Shown here: in pieces, positions 18,060 through 25,955 of the stretch
How positions within the stretch are numbered: position 1 is the first letter of the stretch
Layout of the letters: the number at the start of each line of letters is the position of its first letter
DNA from: JAPLNB01 sp964451955
GTDB lineage: Bacteria > Planctomycetota > Phycisphaerae > Tepidisphaerales > Tepidisphaeraceae
Length of the DNA stretch: 64,000 bases
Reading direction: 5' to 3'
Assembly: GCA_964451955.1 (NCBI GenBank)
Contig: CAYVKG010000006.1
Coordinates: forward strand, 1-64,000
Position numbers and translations under genes: made by a program
Notes under the pieces: model-generated
The model's input: only the letters and a program-made list of their open reading frames with translations
What the model was told of the DNA's origin: nothing
The model's database searches: none

Positions 18060-20636
18060 TCAGGGGGCCAGGACGGGCGAAGTGGAGAAGAGTTGGGAGA
18101 GGATGGAATCGGGGTCTGGGTTGGGGAGAGCGGAGGCGGCGAGAGTTGAGAGGGAGTCATCGGGGAGGGGGGTGAACTGAGCGATATAGGAAGAGTCGAT
18201 GAGGAAGTAGTCATCGGCATTGATGAGGCCGTCGTAGTTGAAGTCGCCGTTATGCCAGCCGGGTTGTTGTGTGAGGAAGCCGGAGTCGATGAGGAAGTAG
18301 TCGTCGGCGTTGACGGTGGCATCGCCATTGGCGTCGCCGTAGTAGGCGAGTTGGACGCGGATTTGCTGGGAGTCGAGGTTGGGGAGTATGGCGAGGCCGA
18401 TGTTGGGGTTGTTGGCGGCGGCGCTGGAGGTGATTCCGGAGCCGGTCCAGGGACCGCCGTTTCGACCGATTCGGGCGAGATTGGCGATGTGGGTGAGGAT
18501 GGTGGGGAATTCCTGTTCATCGGGGAGTTGGACGATGAGGGTATTTTGTGCGAGGTCGAGTTTGCCGGATTCATCGGGGAGGGATACGGAGATGTGTTGA
18601 TCTGGGCCGCCTTTGGGGTCGCGGACGCGGATGAATGGGGAGGGGGTGTCGAGGATGCGGACGGATGCGCTGGAGGAGGAGGTGACGTGATAGAGATCGG
18701 CGGGGGAGATGGTGAGGATGACGGTTTCGATGCCTTCGACGAGGTCATCGGCTTTGGCGAGGACGGGGATGGGCACGGAGGCATGGCCTGCGGGGATGAC
18801 GGCGGTGATTGGGTTGGTGAAGGGGCCGATATCGAAGGGGCCGAAGAGGTAGTCGTCGCTCCGGGTGGCGGAGCCGGTGGCGGTGAGTTGGACGATGAGG
18901 TCGGAGTCGAGTGGGCCTGTTCGGTTGAGGTTGAAGAGACCGAGGCGTGGTTGGGGTCCGCCGCGGACGGGTTCGGTGGCGACGGGTTTAGCGGCGACGA
19001 TGGAGAGTGCTGGGGTGGGGGCGTCGACGGTGAAGCGGAGGGTTTGAATGGTTTTGCCCCATGTCTGGAAGGTGAAGGCATAATCGCCTGCGGGGAGTGA
19101 GCCGAGGGGGTAGGGATGGGAGACGGGTGGGGGGACGACCATGGGGACGGGGCCTGTGTACTGTTCGATTTTGGCGTCGACGAGGAACTGGTTTGCTGAT
19201 TGGCGGAGCTGTCCCCAGTCGCGGACGGCAAATCCTGGGGAGCTGAACTGGAGGGTGACGGTTGCGGTGGTCAATCCCTGGGCGGTGTTGACGGCGAGAT
19301 CGGTTTGTTCGGGTGTTGGGAGGTAGGGGATCCACTGATCGGAGGTGGCGTCCTGGATGAGGACGCGGGCGGCGTCGGGGGTTCCGACGGAGTATCTGGA
19401 GTTTTTGAGGATGTTCATGACGAGGGACTCGTCGGCTTCGACGAGATTGTCGCCATGGGGGATGACGTTGAGGGTGGAGGTGGAGATGCCTTCGGGGAAG
19501 TAGGCGAGGAACTGTCCCGGTGGCAAGGGGGCGAAGGTGTAGACGGGATACTGCGGCTCGATGTGATAATCGGAATGGTCGGCGGATCCGGAGGCGAAGA
19601 GCGTGACCATAAGTGGATGGTCCAGTGCACCAGATCGGACGACCGTGAAGGCGCCCGGGTCTGCCGGGGAGGGAAGGGGTCCCATGGTGCGGGGATCAGG
19701 CTCTTTGGCGAGGGGATCGGAGGCCTTGATAGCGACGACGGGCAACTGCGGGGAGGGTGCATCGATAATGGTTATCATCGCGGATGCGGGGGATCCAATG
19801 CGGTAAGAGGTGCTTTCAGCCAACTTCAGAACGATTGTTTCGTTGCCTTCCATGAGGTCATCTTGGAGGGGGACGAGGAGGAAAGTGGCGGAGGCTTGTC
19901 CGGCGGGGATCTGAACCTGGAGGGGGTCGGGGAGTGTTTGGGTGAAGGCGTCGGCGATGTCATAGTCGGCGGCGGGTGTGGCGGTGCCGGCGAGTTGGAG
20001 GTTGACGTCGAGGGGTTGGGCGGTGGGACCTGTTCGCAAGACGGTGACTTTTGAGGGAACGAGGGGGGAATCGGATGAGGCGATGGGCTCGCGGATTTCG
20101 AGGGGCTGTGCGGTGATGGAGACGATGGGGGTTTGTGGTGGGACGGAGAAGAAGAGCGTTTGGACGTCTTTCCCCCAGGCTTGGAAGGTGAAGTGGTATT
20201 TGGCGTTGGGGTCGAGTTTGCCGAGGTCGTATTGATGGACGAGGGTTGTGGGGAGGATTGCCTGAATGATGGGCCCGGTCCAGGCTTCGACCTTGGCGTC
20301 GACGAAGAATGAATTGCCGTCCTGTTTGACGAGTCCCCAGTCCTGGACGCGGTATGCGGGGGAGTCGAAACAGAGGGCGAGTTTGACGGCGGTCTGGTCG
20401 CCGACAGAGTGGGCGAGCAACCTTGTTTGTTCGGGTGTGGGGACATAAGGGACCCAGTCCTGGACGAGGTCGCCGGTCAAGGGTTCGGCGAAGGAGGTGT
20501 CGGAGAGGTCGTTGGCGAGCACTCCGGTGAGGAGCATGCGGGGTTCGAGCCGCTCGGTGTTGGGGTGGGGTTTTGGCGGTGGTGGGGGAAGGAGTGGGGG
20601 GCGAGTGGATGTTCGTGGGATGTTGTGGGTATTCAT
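18060..20636 (-). CDS. exported Calx-beta / dockerin-like protein with duplicated unknown domain
   Basis: 858 aa from the ATG at 20636, chosen because GGAGAG lies just upstream; the frame is open further but without a site. The N-terminus has a proline-rich stretch and LEPRMLLTG. An unrecognised domain of about 105 aa occurs twice (residues 61-165 and 435-537); both copies start W(V/I)PY(V/L)PTPEQT and share DWG, FxVDAK and FTFQxWGK. Calx-beta domains lie at about 171-295, 300-430 and 545-667 (DDLVEGIETVILTIS, DDLMEGNETIVLKLA type calcium motifs). The C-terminus has WTGSGITSSAA, two dockerin-like loops (766-823) and ends ILSQLFSTSPVLAP. Predicted calcium-binding surface protein; function unknown. 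Confidence 0.82.
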   Translation of the reverse strand: MNTHNIPRTSTRPPLLPPPPPKPHPNTERLEPRMLLTGVLANDLSDTSFAEPLTGDLVQDWVPYVPTPEQTRLLAHSVGDQTAVKLALCFDSPAYRVQDWGLVKQDGNSFFVDAKVEAWTGPIIQAILPTTLVHQYDLGKLDPNAKYHFTFQAWGKDVQTLFFSVPPQTPIVSITAQPLEIREPIASSDSPLVPSKVTVLRTGPTAQPLDVNLQLAGTATPAADYDIADAFTQTLPDPLQVQIPAGQASATFLLVPLQDDLMEGNETIVLKLAESTSYRIGSPASAMITIIDAPSPQLPVVAIKASDPLAKEPDPRTMGPLPSPADPGAFTVVRSGALDHPLMVTLFASGSADHSDYHIEPQYPVYTFAPLPPGQFLAYFPEGISTSTLNVIPHGDNLVEADESLVMNILKNSRYSVGTPDAARVLIQDATSDQWIPYLPTPEQTDLAVNTAQGLTTATVTLQFSSPGFAVRDWGQLRQSANQFLVDAKIEQYTGPVPMVVPPPVSHPYPLGSLPAGDYAFTFQTWGKTIQTLRFTVDAPTPALSIVAAKPVATEPVRGGPQPRLGLFNLNRTGPLDSDLIVQLTATGSATRSDDYLFGPFDIGPFTNPITAVIPAGHASVPIPVLAKADDLVEGIETVILTISPADLYHVTSSSSASVRILDTPSPFIRVRDPKGGPDQHISVSLPDESGKLDLAQNTLIVQLPDEQEFPTILTHIANLARIGRNGGPWTGSGITSSAAANNPNIGLAILPNLDSQQIRVQLAYYGDANGDATVNADDYFLIDSGFLTQQPGWHNGDFNYDGLINADDYFLIDSSYIAQFTPLPDDSLSTLAASALPNPDPDSILSQLFSTSPVLAP

Positions 20637-20935
20637 GAGGCTCTCCTTGAGACGAGACACGATCGCCACACAGCCAGGGAACGGAGAGGCCGTTCTGAAG
20701 TGGAGCAACGCGGCTGACAAAGAACGGGCGAATCCGCGCTGGGGCGAGATGGACAATTGTTCGCGGTGTCCAGTATACCGCGCGCGCTTACCTGCCACCA
20801 CGAAAAAGGGGGTTTGGGTGTGAGGGGGGAGGCTGGCAATTTAGCGTGGCGACGCTACGATCCGCCGTTCGATTTTCGAGGCCGGGATGATTGCCGGCGT
20901 TGGGGGCAGGTGTTGAAGAATGAGAGGAAGTGGCT

Positions 20936-22114
20936 ATGGGATTTGGGTCTGGAACGGTTGCGTTTGGTCGCTTTGCGGTGACGGGGCAGCAAGCGAAGTC
21001 GGTAGAGCAGTCGCACCTGGATGGTCTGGCGGAGTTTACGTTGAAGGAGTCGGAGCATACGCCGGAGGAGATTGAGTATGGATGGTGTGGGGGTCGGCAC
21101 ATTTTGGACGGGAAGTTTTCGTTTGAGCACAACGTGTTCAACGAGGCGTTGCATTTTGCGTTGAGGGTGGACACGAACCGAGTGCCGGGGGCGTTGAAGC
21201 GGGCGTACCAGATGATTGAAGAGGAGAACACGGCGGCGGGGAATCCATCGGGGCACATTTCGAAGTTGCAGAGGCGGGAAGTGAAGGATGTAGTCAGGCG
21301 GAGGGTTGACGAGGACTTGAGGTCGGGGCGATTTCGGAGGTCGAAGCTGTGGCCGGTGTTGTGGGATTTTCCTGGGCGGACGGTGTATTGTGGGGTGGGT
21401 TCGGGGGACAGCGAGAAGCTGTTGGAGATATTCGAGAGGACGTTTTCGGTGACGCTAGAGCCGATGACGGCTGGGGCGTTGGCGGAGCGGTACTTTGAGA
21501 AGCATCACAAGAAGCGGGATTATGAGGATTTGAGACCGACGCGGTTTGTGGAGGGGCCTGAGGGGGAGGGGCAGATGCCGGAGTATCCGTGGTGTTTGAA
21601 GGGGCCGCAGCCGAAGGATTTTCTGGGGAATGAGTATTTGTTGTGGTTGTGGCATCAGGTGGAGTTGCACGGGGGGACGATCAAGACGGAGGAGGCGAAG
21701 GAGGTGGCGGTTGTGTTGGACAAGGCGTTGGAGTTGGAATGCGCGTATGGGCAGACGGGGAAGGACTCGTTGCGGGGGGAGGGGCCGACCCGGATGCCGG
21801 AGGCGAGGGACGGATTGCGATCGGGGAAGTTGCCGAGGCGGGTGGGGATGATATTGGAGAACGGGGGGCAGCAGTTCCAGTTGACGTTATCGGCGGAGAG
21901 CATGGCGGTGTCGGGACTGGTGATGCCGGAGGTGGAGGAAGCGGAGGATGCGAGGGTGCTATTTGAGGAGCGGATCGGGATGTTGCGAGATTTGTCGAAG
22001 GCGATGGACGGTTTGTTTCACGCATTTTTGAAGGTGAGGACGAGCAGTTGGGAGTCGGCGACGACGGCGATTCGGAATTGGATCATGAAGGGGGCGAAAC
22101 ACGCGGCGGCGTGA
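20936..22114 (+). CDS. RdgC-like protein
   Basis: 392 aa from ATG 20936, preceded by GAGAGG at good distance; a GTG at 20930 is less likely. The central region, RREVKDVVRRRVDEDL through GRTVYCGVGSGDSEKLLEIFERTF, and the segment FLGNEYLLWLW resemble the recombination-associated protein RdgC family, ring-shaped DNA-binding proteins that in E. coli limit RecA activity. The N-terminal third is more divergent and no enzyme motif is visible. Assignment rests on pattern recognition of the family, not on a search. The threonine ammonia-lyase gene follows after 37 bases on the same strand and may be co-transcribed. Confidence 0.62.
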   Translation: MGFGSGTVAFGRFAVTGQQAKSVEQSHLDGLAEFTLKESEHTPEEIEYGWCGGRHILDGKFSFEHNVFNEALHFALRVDTNRVPGALKRAYQMIEEENTAAGNPSGHISKLQRREVKDVVRRRVDEDLRSGRFRRSKLWPVLWDFPGRTVYCGVGSGDSEKLLEIFERTFSVTLEPMTAGALAERYFEKHHKKRDYEDLRPTRFVEGPEGEGQMPEYPWCLKGPQPKDFLGNEYLLWLWHQVELHGGTIKTEEAKEVAVVLDKALELECAYGQTGKDSLRGEGPTRMPEARDGLRSGKLPRRVGMILENGGQQFQLTLSAESMAVSGLVMPEVEEAEDARVLFEERIGMLRDLSKAMDGLFHAFLKVRTSSWESATTAIRNWIMKGAKHAAA

Positions 22115-22151
22115 GGGGGGAAAAAGTGGGGAGGGAGTGTAGAATTGGGGG

Positions 22152-23387
22152 ATGGGCAATCTACTGACGCTGGCGGGCATTGAGGCGGCACGGGAGCGGG
22201 TGAAGGATTCGATTTACCATTCGCCGTGTCCGTATTCGTTATCGTTATCGCGGCTGTGCAAGGCGGAGGTTTACTGCAAGCTGGAGCATTTGCAGATGAC
22301 GGGTTCGTTCAAGGAGCGGGGAGCGAGGAACAAGCTGAAGCTGCTGCTGGAGGGGGGCAAGATCGCGGGGGTGATAACGGCGTCGGCGGGGAATCACGCG
22401 TTGGCGTTGGCGTATCATGGGCAGTCGCTGGGGGTTGGGGTGACGGTGGTGATGCCGAAATGGGCGCCGATTGTGAAGGTGTCGAATTGTCGGTCGTTTG
22501 GGGCGAATGTGATTTTGCACGGGGAGACGTATGATGAAGCGAAGGCGAGGGCGCTGGGGTTGGCGGAGGAGAGGGGGCTGATGTTTATTCATGGGTTTAA
22601 TGATTTGGACATCATTGCGGGGCAGGGGACGCTGGGTCTGGAGATATTGGAGGATGTGCCGGAGGTGGATGCGGTGATTGTGCCGGTGGGGGGTGGGGGT
22701 TTGATTGCGGGGATCGGGAAGGCGATGAAGGCGAAGAAGCCGAGGGTGAGGGTGATCGGGGCTGAGCCGAGGTATGCGCCGACGTTGTGCGAGTCGTTGC
22801 ATCGGGGTGCGGTGACGACGATTCAGACGCAGCCGACGCTGGCGGACGGATTGGCGATTGCGCAGGCTGGGCCGATATGTTACGAGATAGCGAAGGAGGT
22901 GGTGGACGAGATCGTTTTGGTGGATGAGGCGCAGATTGCGTCGGCGGTGTTGAGGTTGCTGGAGATGGAGAAGATGGTTTTGGAGGGAGCGGGGGCGACG
23001 CCGCTGGCGGCGGCGGTGGATCCGAGTCTGGGGTTGGAAGGGAAGCGTGTGGTGCTGGTGTTATCGGGGGGGAATATTGATGTGACGCTGATTGCGAGGA
23101 TCATTGAAAGGGGGCTGGCGGCAGAGGGGCGGTTGTGGCGGGTTTTTGCGCAGATATCGGATCGTCCTGGGTCGTTGGCGAAGTTGCTGGCGCAGATTGC
23201 GGAGACGGGGGCGAGCATCAAGGAGGTATCGCACGATCGGAGTTTTGGTCCTGCGGATGTGGCGCGGGTGGCGGTGAACGTGATCATGGAGACACGGGAC
23301 CATGAGCACATTAAGGAGATCAACGAGGCGTTGTTGAGGGCGGGTGTGGATTATGTGGAGACCTCGGGGCGGGTGTCGGGGCGTTAG
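22152..23387 (+). CDS. ilvA: threonine ammonia-lyase (IlvA/TdcB type) with ACT domain
   Basis: PLP-dependent deamination of L-threonine to 2-oxobutanoate, the entry to isoleucine synthesis; cytosolic. 411 aa. The PLP lysine is K54 in GSFKERGARN, the phosphate-binding glycine loop is VPVGGGGLIAG, and SAGNHALALAYH is the substrate loop. The C-terminal 80 residues form one ACT domain (RVFAQISDRPGSLAKLLAQI), like the short single-ACT enzymes rather than E. coli biosynthetic IlvA with its two regulatory units. A GGAGGGAG lies upstream. Its TAG stop overlaps the stop codon of the convergent DUF502 gene by four bases, leaving no room for a terminator between them. Confidence 0.93.
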   Translation: MGNLLTLAGIEAARERVKDSIYHSPCPYSLSLSRLCKAEVYCKLEHLQMTGSFKERGARNKLKLLLEGGKIAGVITASAGNHALALAYHGQSLGVGVTVVMPKWAPIVKVSNCRSFGANVILHGETYDEAKARALGLAEERGLMFIHGFNDLDIIAGQGTLGLEILEDVPEVDAVIVPVGGGGLIAGIGKAMKAKKPRVRVIGAEPRYAPTLCESLHRGAVTTIQTQPTLADGLAIAQAGPICYEIAKEVVDEIVLVDEAQIASAVLRLLEMEKMVLEGAGATPLAAAVDPSLGLEGKRVVLVLSGGNIDVTLIARIIERGLAAEGRLWRVFAQISDRPGSLAKLLAQIAETGASIKEVSHDRSFGPADVARVAVNVIMETRDHEHIKEINEALLRAGVDYVETSGRVSGR

Positions 23388-23953
23388 GGTGGAGGCAGGA
23401 GGTTATCGGGGATGAAGTTACCGCCGGAGAGGATCATTTTGAATGCGTTTTCGGTGGAGACGGGGAGGTGTCGGAGATGGTCGGCGGGCAGGAGGTAGAG
23501 TCGGCCGGAGGTGGGGTTTGGGGCGGCGGGTACGAAGACGCAGGCGGTGTGGTTGGGGAGGATGTCGCCGCTGGTGAAGGCGATAGCCCAGCGGTTATTG
23601 CCTTCGGGGACGAGGACGACTTTAGCGAAGATACCTGCGGAGCCGCCGGGGGTGATGAGGACCTGTTTCCAGGCGGAGTAAGCTTCACGGAGGAGGGGTA
23701 TTTTGGCGAGGGAGCGATCGAGGAGTTGGAGGGTCCATTTACCGAGGAAGCTGGAGACGGCGAGGCCGAGGGCGTAGATGGAGGCGATGGCGATGGCGAC
23801 GCCGAGGAAGGGGATGGTGACCTGGAAGAGTGCGCGGGTCTTGGTTTCGGCGTACCAGATGACGAAGGCGGTGACGGCGATGGGGATGACGGCGAAGATG
23901 CCGGCGAGGAACGTATTGCGGAAGTGGTTTTTGAGTTGAGTCATAGTTGGCAT
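23384..23953 (-). CDS. DUF502 family membrane protein
   Basis: 189 aa with the DUF502 pattern: two N-terminal membrane segments (about residues 15-36, FLAGIFAVIPIAVTAFVIWY, and 52-72), then the conserved soluble part with IPLLREAYSAWKQVL, GSAGIFAKVVLVP and a C-terminal VSTENAFKMILSGG. Function of the family is not established. An alternative start is the ATG three codons downstream; neither has a strong ribosome site. It lies 24 bases after the TPR membrane-protein gene on the same strand, so the pair is probably one transcript. Confidence 0.85.
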   Translation of the reverse strand: MPTMTQLKNHFRNTFLAGIFAVIPIAVTAFVIWYAETKTRALFQVTIPFLGVAIAIASIYALGLAVSSFLGKWTLQLLDRSLAKIPLLREAYSAWKQVLITPGGSAGIFAKVVLVPEGNNRWAIAFTSGDILPNHTACVFVPAAPNPTSGRLYLLPADHLRHLPVSTENAFKMILSGGNFIPDNLLPPP

Positions 23954-23977
23954 CCGAGAAAGAGACTGGCGCGAATC

Positions 23978-25627
23978 CTATTTTTCTGTTGTGGGTTGTT
24001 TCATTTGCAGGGCTTTGGCGAGGTTGGCTTTAGCGGGGGTGTAATCGGGGTCGATGGCGAGTGCGGCGTGGAACTGGGCGATCGCGGCGTCGAGGTGGCC
24101 GAGGGTGCCGAGCATGCTGCCGAGGCTGGTGTGGAGTTGGGGAGAGTTGGGGTGGAGTTGGAGGGCGTGGCGGAAGTGGATAGCGGCCTGTTGGAACTGG
24201 CGGCGGAGTTTATAGGCGAGTGCGAGGTTGTTGTGGACTTGCCAGTCGTTGGGGTTGGTCTGGAGTGCGCGGAGATAGAGGTAGATGGCGTGGGAGGCGA
24301 ATCGTTCGGCGTCTTGGTTGTTTCCCTGTTGTTGGGCGTTGGCGGCGGCGTTGGAGCGCAGGTTGCCGAGGTTGACATTTGCGGCGAGGCTGTTGGGGTT
24401 GACGCGGAGGGTGTGGGTGAAGAGGGACTCGGAGTTTTGCCAGATGAGGCACTGCTTGAAGCTGAGGGTGGCGGCGAGGAGGAGAGCGGCGGAGACGGCG
24501 GCGGTGATGCGGGGGCCTGCCCGGTGGTGGACGAAGGCGGCGAGGAGGAGAGCGGGTGCGAGCATAGCGAAGTAGAGGTAGTGATCGGCGGTGGTGGAGT
24601 AGCTTTGGAAGTCGAAGGAGACGAAGCCGAGGGCGGGAAGGAGGGAGGTGACGAAGAGGCAGAGGGAGGCGGCGAAGAAGCCGGGGCCGAGTTTGAGGAG
24701 GAGTGCGGCGAGGGCGGCGGGGATGATCCAGGCGACGTAGAGATGCCAGGAGGAGCAGAGCCACTGTGGGGATCGGCCGTAGTCGATGGCGAGGGAGAAG
24801 GGTGCGACGAGTTGGCGGAGGTAGAAGGTGAGGGCGTCGGCGGCGATGAGGGGGCGTTGCCAGAGGGCGGGTTTGAAGGTGAGAGAATGGGCGGGCTGGA
24901 CGAGGGTGGTGGTGATGACGATGGGGAGGGTGAGGAGGAGGCCGATGGCGATGACGGGGAGGATTTGGCGGGCATGGCGGCGGAGGATGAGCCAGTCGAG
25001 GGTAGCGGCGACGAGAGGGATGACGATGGCGGAGGGTTTGGCGAGCATTGCGAGCAGGAAGGCGGCGGTGGCAGTGGCGAGGGCGAGTCGGGGGTGGGAA
25101 GGAGCGGGCGAGCGGGCGAAGAGGAGGTAATTCCAGAGGGCGTAGAGGCCGAGGAGTCCTGCGAGGAGGTCTTTTGTTCCGGAGGCCCAGGCGACGGATT
25201 CGACTTGGACGGGGTGGAGGGCGAAAGCGAGGGCGCCGGCGCAGCTGGCGAAGGTTGAGGGCACGAGAGACCGCAGGATGGCATAGACAAGGAGGGAGCT
25301 GAGGATGTGGAGGAAGACGTTGAGGGCGTGGAAGGCATAGGAGTTGAGCTCGTAGGCGTGGGGAGCAGGAGGCAGGGGGGTGCGAGCGGCGATAGCGACG
25401 GCGGACCAGAGGGAGTAGGTTGCGGGGATGTACAGGTCCTTGTAGGGGTTTGCCCAGAACCAGGCGACGTTGTGGAGGGTGGGGGGATTGAGTCTGGGAT
25501 TGGAGGTGAAATTGTGGGTATCGTCCCAAGCGACGAATTCGGCTTGAAAGGCGGGGGAGAAGACGAGCAAGATGGCGGCGGCGATGAGGAAGCGAGGCCA
25601 TTGGTGCATGGCTGACCGACGTGGCAT
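23978..25627 (-). CDS. polytopic membrane protein with C-terminal TPR repeats
   Basis: 549 aa. The N-terminal two thirds contain about ten hydrophobic membrane segments and short conserved motifs such as FVAWDDTHNF and HPVQVESVAWASGTKD, as in PMT/GT-C-like membrane proteins with tetratricopeptide tails that are common in planctomycetes. The last 110 residues hold three TPR units (for example WQVHNNLALAYKLRRQFQQA). Possibly an O-linked protein glycosyltransferase, but the catalytic acidic motif cannot be pinned down by eye, so function is inferred only. A second ATG six codons downstream is an alternative start. Another frame across the same DNA is also open but is Pro/Ser-only and spurious. 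Confidence 0.78.
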   Translation of the reverse strand: MPRRSAMHQWPRFLIAAAILLVFSPAFQAEFVAWDDTHNFTSNPRLNPPTLHNVAWFWANPYKDLYIPATYSLWSAVAIAARTPLPPAPHAYELNSYAFHALNVFLHILSSLLVYAILRSLVPSTFASCAGALAFALHPVQVESVAWASGTKDLLAGLLGLYALWNYLLFARSPAPSHPRLALATATAAFLLAMLAKPSAIVIPLVAATLDWLILRRHARQILPVIAIGLLLTLPIVITTTLVQPAHSLTFKPALWQRPLIAADALTFYLRQLVAPFSLAIDYGRSPQWLCSSWHLYVAWIIPAALAALLLKLGPGFFAASLCLFVTSLLPALGFVSFDFQSYSTTADHYLYFAMLAPALLLAAFVHHRAGPRITAAVSAALLLAATLSFKQCLIWQNSESLFTHTLRVNPNSLAANVNLGNLRSNAAANAQQQGNNQDAERFASHAIYLYLRALQTNPNDWQVHNNLALAYKLRRQFQQAAIHFRHALQLHPNSPQLHTSLGSMLGTLGHLDAAIAQFHAALAIDPDYTPAKANLAKALQMKQPTTEK

Positions 25628-25955
25628 GGGAGCAGTTGATCGTAAGGATCTGGTTGGGTCAATTGGCGGGGTACGGATTTTGGGGACAAAGGAGTGATTG
25701 GACTGGTGATTGGGAGGCGTTGGGGGTGTTTTGGGGGTGGAGGGCCGATAACCTTTTTAGCGATGGAATGGGTCGCTTTTTTTTGAATGGGGCAATTCGA
25801 TAGCGTCCGAGTAGCAAATGCCGATATACTGCGTGGTCATCACGGGCCGTAGGACCGTGGCGGTGTTATAGTAGGCATTCGTAAGAAGGATCCTTGGGCT
25901 GTTTTTGGCGATCCGGAGGGCTGTTGGGTTCTGCGGATCGAGATAGGAGACTGGC
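25628..25955. other. divergent intergenic region
   Basis: Separates the minus-strand TPR gene from the plus-strand FG-GAP gene. A 5-bp hairpin AGCGA/TCGCT (25759-25777) with a 9-base loop runs into eight T (25777-25784) and could be a weak plus-strand terminator. TATACT (25825-25830) and TATAGT (25867-25872) resemble -10 boxes but have no matching -35 at 16-18 bases. Nothing else recognised. Confidence 0.35.

Noticed and set aside
24001..25689. 562-codon open frame overlapping the TPR membrane protein gene on the same strand
   Set aside because: Pro/Ser/Thr-only low-complexity translation; the other frame has membrane helices and TPR motifs.
25759..25784. Hairpin with eight T as a functional terminator
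   Set aside because: Stem of only five pairs with a nine-base loop and no plus-strand gene upstream to terminate; noted in the intergenic entry only.
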